64,000 nt of DNA from Desulfitibacter alkalitolerans DSM 16504. GTDB taxonomy: Bacteria > Bacillota > DSM-16504 > Desulfitibacterales > Desulfitibacteraceae. The notes below the pieces were generated by a model that saw only the letters and a program-made list of their open reading frames with translations, made no database searches and was not told where the DNA came from. The DNA lies in the NCBI RefSeq assembly GCF_000620305.1, contig NZ_KK211100.1, positions 928,735-992,734 of the forward strand, read 5' to 3'. Numbering within the stretch: position 1 is the stretch's first letter; every line of letters starts with the position of its first letter. The position numbers were made by a program, and so were the translations under genes. Positions 1-8,867 of this stretch are shown piece by piece.

Positions 1-648
1 TCCATCAGCATCATATTGATAGTCAGCTTCAATTCCTTCAAAGTTAATGGATTTAACCATGAACCCCTTGTCATTATAACTAAAGTCAGCCCTTCTACCA
101 TCGGGCAGGCTAAATGAGGAACAATATCCCTGAGCATTGTAGGTAAAAATTATTTCTCTGCCCGCAGCATCAGTAATAGCTTTAATTGTTCCATCCTTAT
201 TGTAATGAACCATTATTGCATTACCATGTGTGTCCATATGTGCTGTCAGCATACTGTAAACAGTGCCCGGAACCTTGTCATAGCGATAAAGCTCCTTGCT
301 GCCCTTCTCCTGGTACAGCCAGTAATCGCCATAATCAGTCAGCTTATCAAATCTGCCCTCAGGCGGGATAGTTTTTATTGGATGCTGGCTCATTTCTGGC
401 ATTGTAAATTCCAATTTCTGTCCAGATCCTCTAGTCAAAACAACTCTATTTTCACTTAGTTCAATGTAACTCTCATAGGCAAAGGACCATTTATATCCAA
501 AGCTGCTGTTGCTGCCAGCTTGTGAATTATAATTAAAGCTAATATCTATGGCCGGCCCTAAACCTTTATGGTAAAACTTCCTGTCCGTGACATAAAGACC
601 TAGAGCAGCAGTATTAATCATATATTTGGGTAGACCAAATGTGCTCAT
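1..648 (-). CDS. RHS/YD-repeat protein, N-terminal part (runs off the window)
   Basis: An open frame begins at an ATG (646-648) with GGGAGGGG seven bases upstream and runs off the left edge without a stop, so about 216 N-terminal residues are seen. The last visible residues read YQYDADG, the consensus of the RHS/YD repeat, and TDAAGREIIFTY and YSMLTAHMDTHGN are typical of the preceding repeats. The N-terminal part around GLGPAIDISFNYNSQ resembles the domain that opens RHS shells. RHS proteins form hollow shells around C-terminal toxin or adhesion domains; that C-terminus is not visible here. It lies 115 bases after a multi-TM protein gene on the same strand, so it is probably the last visible gene of the operon starting near 3.2 kb. 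No signal peptide is evident. Confidence 0.8.
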   Translation of the reverse strand, partial: MSTFGLPKYMINTAALGLYVTDRKFYHKGLGPAIDISFNYNSQAGSNSSFGYKWSFAYESYIELSENRVVLTRGSGQKLEFTMPEMSQHPIKTIPPEGRFDKLTDYGDYWLYQEKGSKELYRYDKVPGTVYSMLTAHMDTHGNAIMVHYNKDGTIKAITDAAGREIIFTYNAQGYCSSFSLPDGRRADFSYNDKGFMVKSINFEGIEADYQYDADG

Positions 649-763
649 AACCAAGCCCCTCCCATCCTTCTTTTAAATTCTTACCTTTATATACCTTAAA
701 ATTCTTATCCCTTTGCTGCCACTGAAAAGATTAATATTTTGGGGTTTGTAAATAAGCTTCCCA

Positions 764-2119
764 TTAGGGGCCACAATTTCCTTGAGATCCATTATATATT
801 GTATTGGGATTGTCTCCAGGCCCACCCAGGCTGTCTGAGGGAATTGAAATATCCTGGCCTGGCATTTGTTGATCAACCTGTGAATCTTGAGGTGGAGCTC
901 CAATATCTGAGCCAGGAATATCTGCAACGGCTGTTGGGATGCTCGAACTACCTGCCCCGCCCACTGCTGCACCGGCTGCTGCTCCTATGGATGGTGCAGC
1001 ACCGGCAGCCACGGCTTCGTTTCTGCCCTGACTTACCCACCATGTTCCAAAATCCCTGCCATATTCATCCCAACCCCCATCATGGGCTGAAGCTCCCGTT
1101 GTCAAAAACCAGATAATATTAATTCCAAAAAACATGGTAAAAAAAACGTTTATGGCAGCATTTCTTGTCTTTGCCATTAGGAAAATGCCTCCTCCCAAGA
1201 GCAAAGCAGCAGCCAGGTAAGCACTATGCGGCCTGAAGGGTAAAAATATAAATGCCAGGCCTCCCAGTACTACAGCTGTTAAAAGGACTATTAAATACCC
1301 ATCATTAAATGGTCTTGCAGGCTTTTTACTCATAAAAATGCGCTGCCAATCAAAGTAAGCCAGCTTAATGGCAATATACATAAGCCCTTCATAACGAGAG
1401 GTTAACAGTAAAAAGAACGCAGCAACCAGGATAAATGAAATATAAATGTTCTTTACCATAATGTTCACGACTAGAACTATGGCCATGGTAATTAAAAAAA
1501 CACCAATATTTCTGCTGCCCAATTGTTTAAATCCCTTTAAAACCCACCCTGGTGTAGAGATTATTTCTTTGAGGAATTTTACAGGACCATTTCCTAGAAT
1601 TCGAACAAAGATTATGTAAGATGCCAGCCATCCTGCTATTGTCCAAAAAAAGGTGGCCCTGCCCACGTTGTTGTGGTTATGCCATTTTAACGCAAGGATA
1701 TCAGCCGCCCAGCTGCTGATTTTTAGATAGCCATTATTGACTACAACAAGCAGATAGGTATGAACTGCCCATACCAAAAAACCAATTACAGCAGCCCTAA
1801 TAAGCATTTTAGGAATATTTTTTATTATGCCTCTTATTATTAATGCCAGAAACTGCAGTAAGGTCTGGGGACTTTGTGCTGTTTGGAAGCGTTCTTTATT
1901 GCTGGAAGCTTCATTATTTGGTATCTGTTCTTGTACCCAATTGGTTCCATCCCACATGAGCCAGCTGCCGTCAGTCTGGTTTATATGCCACCAGTTTCCA
2001 TTCTCATCCTGGAGCTGCAGTTTAGCTATTTCAGCTGCAAACTGTGCCTCATTTATTTTTTTCTTTTTAAGCTGCTTTTGCAAATCCTTGTATCTCGCAG
2101 TAGCCTTCTTAAAGTCCAA
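764..2119 (-). CDS. Multi-pass membrane protein with N-terminal aromatic motif
   Basis: This 451-residue protein starts at a TTG with GGGGGG six bases upstream. Residues 1-40 are charged and helical (FKKATARYKDLQKQLKKKK). A Trp-rich segment follows near residues 42-63 (GNWWHINQTDGSWLMWDG), a pattern also found in other envelope proteins next to SHOCT-like helices. The rest holds about eight hydrophobic segments, then an Ala/Gly-rich and a Pro/Asp/Ser-rich tail of about 90 residues with no fold I recognise. It sits between a propeller protein gene and an RHS gene on the same strand, so a role in anchoring or exporting those surface proteins is possible but only inferred. The family is not recognised beyond these traits. 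Confidence 0.65.
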   Translation of the reverse strand: MDFKKATARYKDLQKQLKKKKINEAQFAAEIAKLQLQDENGNWWHINQTDGSWLMWDGTNWVQEQIPNNEASSNKERFQTAQSPQTLLQFLALIIRGIIKNIPKMLIRAAVIGFLVWAVHTYLLVVVNNGYLKISSWAADILALKWHNHNNVGRATFFWTIAGWLASYIIFVRILGNGPVKFLKEIISTPGWVLKGFKQLGSRNIGVFLITMAIVLVVNIMVKNIYISFILVAAFFLLLTSRYEGLMYIAIKLAYFDWQRIFMSKKPARPFNDGYLIVLLTAVVLGGLAFIFLPFRPHSAYLAAALLLGGGIFLMAKTRNAAINVFFTMFFGINIIWFLTTGASAHDGGWDEYGRDFGTWWVSQGRNEAVAAGAAPSIGAAAGAAVGGAGSSSIPTAVADIPGSDIGAPPQDSQVDQQMPGQDISIPSDSLGGPGDNPNTIYNGSQGNCGP

Positions 2120-2169
2120 TTTTTTCCCCCCTTATTAAAGCTTAGTTTATATAGTATATTCATGCCAGG

Positions 2170-3228
2170 TCAAGGAAGCCGACTTAAAGCATCCTTCTCA
2201 ATGGCGTTAACCCCATAATGGGTTCCAAGCCACAACACCCCGTCTGCATCCTGAAGTATTACCTTCACCTCATAGTTTGCAAGACCCCTCTCCTCTGTTA
2301 AAATATGGCTCTCACCCCCACCAAGCAGGGCCTCCTTTGTAAAAACTGCAACTCCATCAAATTCAGAAGTAAACCAGTATACATCTCTATGATCCTGGAA
2401 AATAAACCGCACCTTTTCACCAGCTAACCCCTGTTCCTTGTGCAGAGCAGCTGCAATCTCCCATTCATTTCCATTATATGTAAATCTAACGGCCCCTCCA
2501 CGTTCAAACAATCCCATGCCTGCCCAGACATATCCAAGGGTATCTTCATGAAAGGCAGTAATATTGTTGTGGGGAAGCCCCTTTTCCACTGAAAAGTACT
2601 GCCACTTACCATTTCTTAAATAGCTAATGCCTCCCCTGGGAGCAACATAATGTCCGAACCAATATCCGCCAAGACTGTCTTCCATGATTACATTTACCAT
2701 GTCCTCCATGAGACCATTCTCCCTGGTAATTGCTTCCCAGCTTTGACCGTTAAAGATGGCCACACCTCCCCAGGTTCCGACTAAAAGCCTGCCCTGGCTG
2801 TCCTCATACATACAGTTAACCCGCTTATCAGGCAGACCCTCATTCACCTCCAGAATAAGGTTGCCGTCCTCTTTAAGAACTGTCAGGCCATTGAAATGTC
2901 CAATCCACAAAGCTCCTTCCCTATCCATATACAAAGCTTTAACATAGTCAACCTCTCTGGGCAGGGAGAGATGTTCTATGAGCTCGAATTTACCTCTGTC
3001 AATCTTATACACTCCTGCCTGACCTCCGGTCCAGATGTAATCCCCACTTTCTATCATTGCATAGGTCTCACCAGGTGGACGAATTAACTTCCAGCCCTCT
3101 GGGAGGTCCCTTTCAGGCTCCATTCCAGCCAGGAAAGCACCTCCTGCAGAAACCAGAAAAAATCCTCCTAGAACCAGCAGACTTACAAAAATCCAGCTTT
3201 TTACAGAAATTCTTTTGTTATTAATAAT
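2170..3228 (-). CDS. Membrane-anchored beta-propeller protein, probable ATT start
   Basis: The protein is built of repeated two-component-regulator-type propeller blades, each ending in a W-x-G-T/H-like turn: ALWIGHFNGLTVL, RLLVGTWGGVAIF, YWFGHYVAPRGGISYL, LWLGTHYGVNAI. The first ATG (3123) would give 317 residues and no leader. The frame continues upstream through a hydrophobic stretch (SWIFVSLLVLGGFFLVSAGG) to a stop at 3234. It contains no ATG, GTG or TTG, but an ATT at 3226-3228 lies six bases after a perfect AGGTGG. I chose this start, giving 352 residues with an N-terminal membrane anchor. A start error or a non-ATG start such as CTG cannot be excluded. Such propellers are usually extracytoplasmic sensors or binding scaffolds. 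It heads the operon with the multi-TM and RHS genes. Confidence 0.7.
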   Translation of the reverse strand: MINNKRISVKSWIFVSLLVLGGFFLVSAGGAFLAGMEPERDLPEGWKLIRPPGETYAMIESGDYIWTGGQAGVYKIDRGKFELIEHLSLPREVDYVKALYMDREGALWIGHFNGLTVLKEDGNLILEVNEGLPDKRVNCMYEDSQGRLLVGTWGGVAIFNGQSWEAITRENGLMEDMVNVIMEDSLGGYWFGHYVAPRGGISYLRNGKWQYFSVEKGLPHNNITAFHEDTLGYVWAGMGLFERGGAVRFTYNGNEWEIAAALHKEQGLAGEKVRFIFQDHRDVYWFTSEFDGVAVFTKEALLGGGESHILTEERGLANYEVKVILQDADGVLWLGTHYGVNAIEKDALSRLP

Positions 3229-3268
3229 GGTTCACCACCTGTAAAAACAACATTTTCCATAACTCTTT

Positions 3269-3296
3269 AATATAACAACATGTTTGCATTTATCAA
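3269..3296 (-). promoter_or_regulatory. Probable sigma-A promoter of the propeller/RHS operon
   Basis: Read on the minus strand, TTGATA (3291-3296) and TATATT (3269-3274) are separated by 16 bases and lie 40 bases upstream of the proposed ATT start. The -35 element is 11 bases from the palindrome at 3308-3325, so a protein bound there could control this promoter. Confidence 0.5.
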
Positions 3297-3307
3297 GGAT
3301 TTTTACA

Positions 3308-3353
3308 ATCACCCGAAAGGGTGATTTTGCACAATATCACCCTTTCGGGTGAT
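3308..3353. promoter_or_regulatory. Pair of 18-bp palindromes, candidate operator
   Basis: Two copies of ATCACCC-N4-GGGTGAT lie at 3308-3325 (spacer GAAA) and 3336-3353 (spacer TTTC), 28 bases apart centre to centre, between divergent promoters. The two copies are exact reverse complements of each other. The right copy abuts the weak -35 region of the iron-transporter promoter (TATAAT at 3376-3381). The left copy lies just upstream of the -35 of the propeller operon. No gene ends here, so a terminator role is unlikely. A third copy with spacer ATTC lies at 31631-31648. Confidence 0.6.
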
Positions 3354-3443
3354 ATTAACTATTGAGCTTTTTTTATATAATTGGGCTGCAAAAATAATAA
3401 TTTAAAAAAGTTTGAAAATAAAGGTTCAGAAAGGAGCAATTTA

Positions 3444-4490
3444 ATGGTAAATCCAGGTTATTGCAAAAATCGTCTTATGTTAGTTGTATTTCTAGCTCTA
3501 ATGATGGTTCTTTTTACACTTGTTACTGCAGCATGTCAATCTTCATCCCAGAAGGAGGTTGTAATCTACACCTCAGTAGACCAGATTTTTGCAGAGGATA
3601 TTCTCAAGGATTTTGAACAGGAAACAGGAATTAAGGTACGCCCGGTTTTTGATGTGGAAGCTACCAAGAGCGTTGGTCTTGCCAATCGTCTCATTGCCGA
3701 AAAAGACCGGCCCCAATGTGATGTTTTTTGGAGTGGTGAATTTATCATGACAATAGTACTTGCCCAGGAAGGTATATTAGAACCATATGCTTCACCCTCT
3801 GCTAGTGACATACCTGATAAATACAAGGATCCAGATAACTACTGGACCGGTTATGCCGGCAGGGCCAGGGTTCTATTTGTAAATACAGACCTGGTCAAAC
3901 CCGAGGAATATCCCACTTCTATATTTGACTTGATTGACCCTAACAGAGATGGTTCTAAAATGGGCATAGCTTATCCAATTTTTGGTACTACCTTGACCCA
4001 ATCTGCAGCTATTTACGCTTACTATGGAGAGGAAAAGGCTCGGGAATTTTTTGAAAAGCTGCGAGACAATGGGGTAAAGGTGGTTGACGGAAATTCAGTA
4101 GTCCGTGACATGGTGGTTAGTGGACAGCTGCACATTGGACTAACAGATACAGATGACGCATGTATTGCAGTAAACAGAGGTGACCCAGTAGAGATAATAA
4201 TACCTGATCAGGATGGAATTGGGACCCTGGTGATTCCCAATACAGTTGCCCTTATAAAGGGAAGCCCAAACCCAGAGGAGGGTAAGGTTCTTATAGACTG
4301 GTTATTGACCAAAGAGATGGAAAAGACTTTAATTGACCATGGCTGGAGCCATATTCCCGTTCGTCCCATCACTAGCGATAACAGCTGCATCCCTCCTGTA
4401 GAAGTAAAAAATATGGATGTAACCTTTAAACAAATATTTGACCAAAGAGATCTGGTAAACAGGGATCTTGCAGAAATGTTTGTAAGATAA
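3444..4490 (+). CDS. Fe(3+)-type ABC transporter substrate-binding lipoprotein
   Basis: This 348-residue extracellular binding protein of the ferric-iron/thiosulfate class starts at the ATG that follows AAAGGAG by seven bases; an upstream in-frame ATG has no ribosome site. It has a lipoprotein signal peptide (hydrophobic stretch ending LVTAAC), with Cys as the lipidated residue. The mature part begins VVIYTSVDQIFAEDILKDFE, the usual first strand and helix of the periplasmic-binding type 2 fold, with ETGIKVRPVF after it. DVFWSGE and the YWTGYAGRARVLFVN stretch are family hallmarks. The permease gene follows after one base and the ATPase gene after that, so the three form an importer. Iron is the likely substrate from family resemblance; another metal or an organic anion is possible. 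Confidence 0.85.
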   Translation: MVNPGYCKNRLMLVVFLALMMVLFTLVTAACQSSSQKEVVIYTSVDQIFAEDILKDFEQETGIKVRPVFDVEATKSVGLANRLIAEKDRPQCDVFWSGEFIMTIVLAQEGILEPYASPSASDIPDKYKDPDNYWTGYAGRARVLFVNTDLVKPEEYPTSIFDLIDPNRDGSKMGIAYPIFGTTLTQSAAIYAYYGEEKAREFFEKLRDNGVKVVDGNSVVRDMVVSGQLHIGLTDTDDACIAVNRGDPVEIIIPDQDGIGTLVIPNTVALIKGSPNPEEGKVLIDWLLTKEMEKTLIDHGWSHIPVRPITSDNSCIPPVEVKNMDVTFKQIFDQRDLVNRDLAEMFVR

Positions 4491-4491
4491 A

Positions 4492-6093
4492 ATGTATAGA
4501 TCATATATTCATTGGGAAGGTTTGCTGCACAAAGCAGTCATAGTCCTTTTTGCAGCCATTGTGTATTTCCCCATAACAGTACTTTTCTTTGACGGAATAA
4601 CCTTAGCAGCTCAAAAGATGGATTTATTAACCTTGGCAGTACCCACGGGGCGGCGATTAACACTGTTTTTAAGAACCATAGGCTATGCTGGCGCTGTAGG
4701 CATAGGCACAGTATTGGTTGGGATTATGTCCGGCAGTATAATCTGGTCTTACAAATCAAAGGGTTTTATTAGTTTTGTCAAGGTGCTTTTTGGCCTCAGC
4801 TTGATAATGCTGCTGGTTCCCCCTTACATCCATGCCTTGGCGTGGTCATCGGCTATCTACTGGATTTTTTCAAAGCTGGCATCAGCAGGTCTTGGGATGT
4901 TACAGGTGCAGGGCATAATTGTAAGCTGGTGGGTAATGCTCATGGCATTAATTCCTGTGGGATTAGGCTTCTCCCTGGTTGGTTTTCGGTGTATAGACAA
5001 TGGTTTAGTAGAAGGGGGGCGTGTCCTAAAAAATGACATGACTGTTTTTCACAAGATTATCCTGCCCCTTGCCCTGCCAACTGCTGCAGCAGGAGGAGTT
5101 TTTGCTTTTCTTTTAACTGTGCTGGATTACAGCGTTCCTTCACTTTTTTTAATTAACATTTATTCTTTAGAGATATTTGCCGAATTTAGTGCAACAAATC
5201 AGCCTGTTAGAGCACTCTTGCTTTCACTGCCGTTAATGGGGGTTGCATTCCTGGTAGTTTATTACATTGCAGCAGTTTTCCCCAGCATTGCCGGCGGATT
5301 GACTAGAGCACAAAGCAAAGAAGCTTTACCCCTTGTTTTTCCAATATGGTTTAAGCTTCTCCAGCTAGTTTTTTTGGGTGTTATATTTTTACAGGTATCC
5401 GTACCCATATTGAGCCTATTAATTAAGGTAGGAAGTCTCGAAAGCTTTTTCCTCTCCCTTAAGCTTGCAGGCAGGGAAATAATTTTCACCATAATTCTTT
5501 CAACAGCGGCAGCCTCTGCTGCTATTGTCCTGGCAGCAGGTGTAGGGCTTAAGCTGGCCGGCTCAAAAGGGAAAAAAATCTGGTGGGCTCTTGCAGCCCT
5601 TCCCCTGGCAGTACCTGCACCTCTTGTGGGTATAGGTATGGCAGCTTTATACAGCAAACCAGTGCTAAATGTATTTTACGGATCACTTTTGATGCCTGTA
5701 ATGGCAGCCCTGGTAAGGTTTGTGCCTATTGCTGCTATTGTTCTGGCAGTACAATTTAAAAGATTTGACAGCAACCTGCTGGATGCAGCAAGGGTTTTCC
5801 AGAGAAGCCCATTACAGGGTGCTTTTCGGGTAAGGCTGCCCCTGCTCCTTCCCGGTCTTGCAGCAGCCTTTATAATTACCCTGGTATTAACCGCCGGAGA
5901 ACTTGGAGCAACCCTGATTGTTGTACCCCCTGGGTATTCAACGCTGACCATGCGTATATATAACTTTATGCATTACGGATCTTCAGACCTCATTGCAGGC
6001 TTGTGTCTGGCTATGCTGGCTATTTCCATGATTTTTAGCTTTGCTGCCTATAGAATAGTAATGGGCAGGGGCAGTTTAAGGAGGCAGATATAA
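4492..6093 (+). CDS. ABC transporter permease, two fused membrane halves (iron type)
   Basis: This 533-residue membrane protein has two homologous halves of about six hydrophobic segments each, as in ferric-iron uptake permeases of the FbpB/CysT class. Each half has an EAA-type cytoplasmic loop that contacts the ATPase: EGGRVLKNDMTVFHKIILPL near residue 180 and DAARVFQRSPLQGAFRVRLP near 430. It starts one base after the binding-protein stop, so translation is probably coupled, and its stop overlaps the ATPase start (TAATG). It would form the membrane channel of the importer. Confidence 0.85.
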   Translation: MYRSYIHWEGLLHKAVIVLFAAIVYFPITVLFFDGITLAAQKMDLLTLAVPTGRRLTLFLRTIGYAGAVGIGTVLVGIMSGSIIWSYKSKGFISFVKVLFGLSLIMLLVPPYIHALAWSSAIYWIFSKLASAGLGMLQVQGIIVSWWVMLMALIPVGLGFSLVGFRCIDNGLVEGGRVLKNDMTVFHKIILPLALPTAAAGGVFAFLLTVLDYSVPSLFLINIYSLEIFAEFSATNQPVRALLLSLPLMGVAFLVVYYIAAVFPSIAGGLTRAQSKEALPLVFPIWFKLLQLVFLGVIFLQVSVPILSLLIKVGSLESFFLSLKLAGREIIFTIILSTAAASAAIVLAAGVGLKLAGSKGKKIWWALAALPLAVPAPLVGIGMAALYSKPVLNVFYGSLLMPVMAALVRFVPIAAIVLAVQFKRFDSNLLDAARVFQRSPLQGAFRVRLPLLLPGLAAAFIITLVLTAGELGATLIVVPPGYSTLTMRIYNFMHYGSSDLIAGLCLAMLAISMIFSFAAYRIVMGRGSLRRQI

Positions 6094-6758
6094 TGGAGGC
6101 TAATATGCAAACTAATCCCCTGGTTCATGTGGATAATATTTCAAAAAGCTATGGCAGGACACAGATTTTACAAAATCTATCTCTTAAAGTGGAGGAAGAA
6201 AGCTGTGTTGTTATCATGGGTCCTTCAGGAAGCGGAAAAACCACACTCCTGCGTTTGATAGCCGGACTGGAGGTTCCTGATCAAGGCAGTATTTATCTAG
6301 GTGATAGGCTGGCTAGTGATGAAAGATTCATTATGCCTCCACATCTCAGACGCCTGGGCTTTGTTTTCCAAACCCCAGCCCTTTGGCCCCATATGACAGT
6401 TAAAGAAAATATTTCCTTTGGGATGGAACCAGATAAGAATAATGGGACCAAAGTTTTAGAATTACTGTCAAGAATGAAAATGGAACACCTGAGTGAAAGA
6501 TATCCAGACCAGCTTTCAGGAGGTGAGGCAAGGAGGGTTTCCCTGGCCAGGGCGCTGGCTCCCAGGCCCAAATGTATTCTCATGGATGAGCCTTTAACAA
6601 ATCTGGATTATAAATTAAAATCTACCCTTTTAGAATTAATTAATGAGATATTTACCATGGATAAATTGTCGCTAATATTTGTTACCCATGATCAGGGGGA
6701 AGCCATGGCAGTACAGGGAAAGATCCTTAATCTGTCCCAAGGAACGTTAATATGCTAG
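6093..6758 (+). CDS. ABC transporter ATP-binding protein of the iron-type importer
   Basis: This 221-residue ATPase has a complete nucleotide-binding domain: Walker A GPSGSGKTT, Q-loop FVFQTPALWPH, signature LSGGEARRVSLARAL, Walker B CILMDEP and H-loop VTHD. AGGAGG lies eight bases before the ATG at 6093; a second in-frame ATG four codons on is less likely. It lacks the 100-residue C-terminal regulatory extension found in many iron and sugar importer ATPases, so regulation through that domain is absent. The overlap with the permease stop shows a single operon with the two preceding genes. Confidence 0.88.
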   Translation: MEANMQTNPLVHVDNISKSYGRTQILQNLSLKVEEESCVVIMGPSGSGKTTLLRLIAGLEVPDQGSIYLGDRLASDERFIMPPHLRRLGFVFQTPALWPHMTVKENISFGMEPDKNNGTKVLELLSRMKMEHLSERYPDQLSGGEARRVSLARALAPRPKCILMDEPLTNLDYKLKSTLLELINEIFTMDKLSLIFVTHDQGEAMAVQGKILNLSQGTLIC

Positions 6759-6785
6759 AAAATTAATATTTTGGAGGAGATGTAA

Positions 6786-7637
6786 ATGTTTTGTCATAAT
6801 TGCGGTGCTAAACTGAACCCGGGCAGCAAATTTTGCGGCAGCTGTGGGCAAAAAACAGAACCTGGAGCAGAAAATAGGGCATCTGGCACTCCACACGCAC
6901 CAACTCCGCCCCCACCGAGGGCACCAATGGCTCCGCCCCCACAGGCAGCAGGCATGATGCAAGGCAAAGAAGCATATTCCCAGGCACATCAGGCAGCTCC
7001 CGGGAAACAACCAATGCCTGGTCATCCACCACCAGGTCAGATGTACAATCATGGTCCTGGACCTGGTACCGGACCAGGACTTGGTCAGGGCTTTCCCGGG
7101 CAGCAGTTTAATCCTCAATTTAATCAGAAGCAAAAATCCAGCAAGGGGTGTCTGATAGGTATATTAGTAGTTGTTCTATTAATCATAATTCTCTCGGCTA
7201 TTGGATTAGCCTATGTGTATTTTGCAGCAGATTTAACCAAGGGCAGCCTGCCTTCCACTGATTTACTGGGCAGTATTGGCCTGAAGTCTAGCCCTGAAAA
7301 GACAGTAGAAGAACTATTTGAAGCTATAGGCAAGGAGGATGTGGAGGGTTTCATTGCCTTAATTACTGCGGAATCTATTGAGTTTATAAAAGCAGACATG
7401 CTGGATCCAAGCATTACACTTGAGCAGGAAGTAGCAGATGGACTGTATTGGATAAATACATATGGAGTCGAAGATTATGGCAAGGATTGGCATAAAAGCA
7501 TTACCTATCAATTAACTGAGGAAAGTGGTGATAGGGCCAGAGTTCTAGCTTCATTAGCCGGCGAAACTATAGATGTAATATTGTTAAAAGAGGATGGAAA
7601 GTGGAAGGTGGACTGGACTTCCATATACGGATGGTAA
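6786..7637 (+). CDS. Zinc-ribbon membrane protein with extracellular C-terminal domain
   Basis: This 283-residue protein starts with a zinc ribbon (FCHNCGAKLNPGSKFCGSCG, four Cys). About 100 Pro/Gly/Met/Gln-rich residues follow, then one transmembrane segment (residues about 122-145, GCLIGILVVVLLIIILSAIG) and a 135-residue outer domain. The outer part (SPEKTVEELFEAIGKEDVEGFIALIT) resembles DUF4878/lumazine-binding-like NTF2 folds common in lipid-anchored proteins. GGAGGAGA precedes the ATG. It leads a run of four genes (zinc ribbon, zinc ribbon, LemA, DUF2207) on the same strand, which suggests a shared envelope role. The zinc ribbon would face the cytoplasm. The exact function is unknown. 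Confidence 0.7.
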   Translation: MFCHNCGAKLNPGSKFCGSCGQKTEPGAENRASGTPHAPTPPPPRAPMAPPPQAAGMMQGKEAYSQAHQAAPGKQPMPGHPPPGQMYNHGPGPGTGPGLGQGFPGQQFNPQFNQKQKSSKGCLIGILVVVLLIIILSAIGLAYVYFAADLTKGSLPSTDLLGSIGLKSSPEKTVEELFEAIGKEDVEGFIALITAESIEFIKADMLDPSITLEQEVADGLYWINTYGVEDYGKDWHKSITYQLTEESGDRARVLASLAGETIDVILLKEDGKWKVDWTSIYGW

Positions 7638-7686
7638 AAGATACTGAGTTAATAAAACAAAAAATCAAATTACAGGAGGTAATCTT

Positions 7687-8157
7687 ATGAGTTCATTTTT
7701 TAAAAAGCTAACGGAAACTGCCAAAACAACCGCAACCACACTTGGGGCTAAGTCTGCTGAGCTGGTGACTACAGGAAAGCTTAAAATGGAAAAAATGCAG
7801 TTGGAAGGAAAGGTTAAGGATAAGAAGCTTGAAATAGGAAATCTAATATATGCTGCCTATCTTGCAGATGAGGAGCCAATCCATGAGGCAGTTGGATTAT
7901 TATGTGTAGAAATCAAGGATCTAGAAAATCAGATTGCTGCCCTGGATACCCAAATGAAAGCCGAGGAAAGCCAGGCGGCAGCCACTGGTGCAGCACCTTT
8001 AGTGTCATGTCCTAATTGCGGCAACCAGGAAAAGGAGGGCACAGCCTTTTGCAGCAGCTGTGGTCAAAAGCTTGGATCAAAGGCTTGCGAAAACTGCGGG
8101 CAAAATCTTGCTCCAGGAGCAAAATTCTGTGCCGGATGCGGCACCCCAGTGAAATAA
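7687..8157 (+). CDS. Zinc-ribbon protein with N-terminal helical region
   Basis: This 156-residue soluble protein has GGAGG six bases before the ATG. Residues 1-95 are helical and lysine-rich (SSFFKKLTETAKTT, KMEKMQLEGKVKDKKLEIG) and look like a short coiled coil. Residues about 105-155 hold two double-Cys ribbons: CPNCGNQEKEGTAFCSSCG and CENCGQNLAPGAKFCAGCG. The layout matches small zinc-ribbon proteins found next to LemA-type genes in Clostridia. The ribbons probably bind structural zinc and mediate protein contacts. No catalytic motif is visible. Confidence 0.7.
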   Translation: MSSFFKKLTETAKTTATTLGAKSAELVTTGKLKMEKMQLEGKVKDKKLEIGNLIYAAYLADEEPIHEAVGLLCVEIKDLENQIAALDTQMKAEESQAAATGAAPLVSCPNCGNQEKEGTAFCSSCGQKLGSKACENCGQNLAPGAKFCAGCGTPVK

Positions 8158-8165
8158 TGCAGATA

Positions 8166-8196
8166 GGTCTTAGGGTATTTTAGGTACCCTAAGACC
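8166..8196 (+). terminator. Hairpin between zinc-ribbon and LemA genes
   Basis: A perfect 12-base stem (GGTCTTAGGGTA / TACCCTAAGACC) with a 7-base loop follows the zinc-ribbon stop by eight bases. The tail (ATTAAAATTT) is only weakly T-rich, so it may be a partial terminator or an mRNA-stabilising hairpin rather than a full stop. Confidence 0.5.
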
Positions 8197-8258
8197 ATTA
8201 AAATTTCTAGAATAAAGCACGCAATTAGTTTCTTTAAATGTAAAGGGGGGTTTTATAC

Positions 8259-8825
8259 ATGACAGCATTTATAATTGGAATTATATCAATAATACTTGCC
8301 CTTGCAGTACTCATGGCAGCATATTTAATAATTCTCTATAATGGGCTGGTAAAAATACGCAACATGGTACACAATTCCTGGTATCAGATTGATGTCCAGC
8401 TTAAAAGGCGGTATGATTTAATACCTAACCTTGTTGAAACAGTCAAGGCCTATGCTTCCCATGAAAGGCAGGTCTTTGAAAATGTTACCAGGGCAAGAGC
8501 CATGGCCGCTCAAGCCGGTACCATGGAGGAAAGGCAAAATGCAGAAAACATGCTTTCAGGGGCATTAAAATCTTTATTTGCTGTTGCTGAGGCTTATCCC
8601 CAGCTCCAGGCCAGCCAGAATTTTTCTCAACTGCAGAGGGAAATGAGTGATCTGGAAAGCAAAATAGCCTTTGCCAGACAGTTTTATAATGACACAACCA
8701 TGAAATATAATACAAAAATACAGACTTTTCCAACCAACATTTTTTCCTCCCTTTTAGGCTTCCAGTACATTCCCTATTTTATGGCAGAGGAGCAAGCACG
8801 AAACAATATACAGGTAAAATTTTAA
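8259..8825 (+). CDS. LemA family protein
   Basis: This 188-residue protein of the LemA family has an N-terminal membrane segment (residues 3-28) and the signature region YNGLVKIRNMVHNSWYQIDVQLKRRYDLIPNLVETVK. That is the long helix with conserved N, W, D-V-Q-L-K-R-R and D-L-I-P-N-L. Helical hairpins follow (YPQLQASQNFSQLQ and FARQFYNDTTMKYN) before the F-P-x-N-x-F motif. AAAGGGGGG precedes the ATG. LemA proteins are membrane-anchored helical bundles of unclear function, frequently next to DUF2207 or TPM-domain proteins, as here. This placement makes a joint envelope function with the next gene likely. Confidence 0.92.
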   Translation: MTAFIIGIISIILALAVLMAAYLIILYNGLVKIRNMVHNSWYQIDVQLKRRYDLIPNLVETVKAYASHERQVFENVTRARAMAAQAGTMEERQNAENMLSGALKSLFAVAEAYPQLQASQNFSQLQREMSDLESKIAFARQFYNDTTMKYNTKIQTFPTNIFSSLLGFQYIPYFMAEEQARNNIQVKF

Positions 8826-8867
8826 CTGATGATAATGGATGCATGAAATTGCAAGGAGGACTTTAAA

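Noticed and set aside
739-1116. Frames on the opposite strand of the multi-TM protein gene
   Set aside because: Shadow frames without ribosome sites, lying over a well-supported gene.
3308-3353. Palindromes as transcription terminators
   Set aside because: They lie between divergent genes where nothing ends, and no long T-run follows on either strand.
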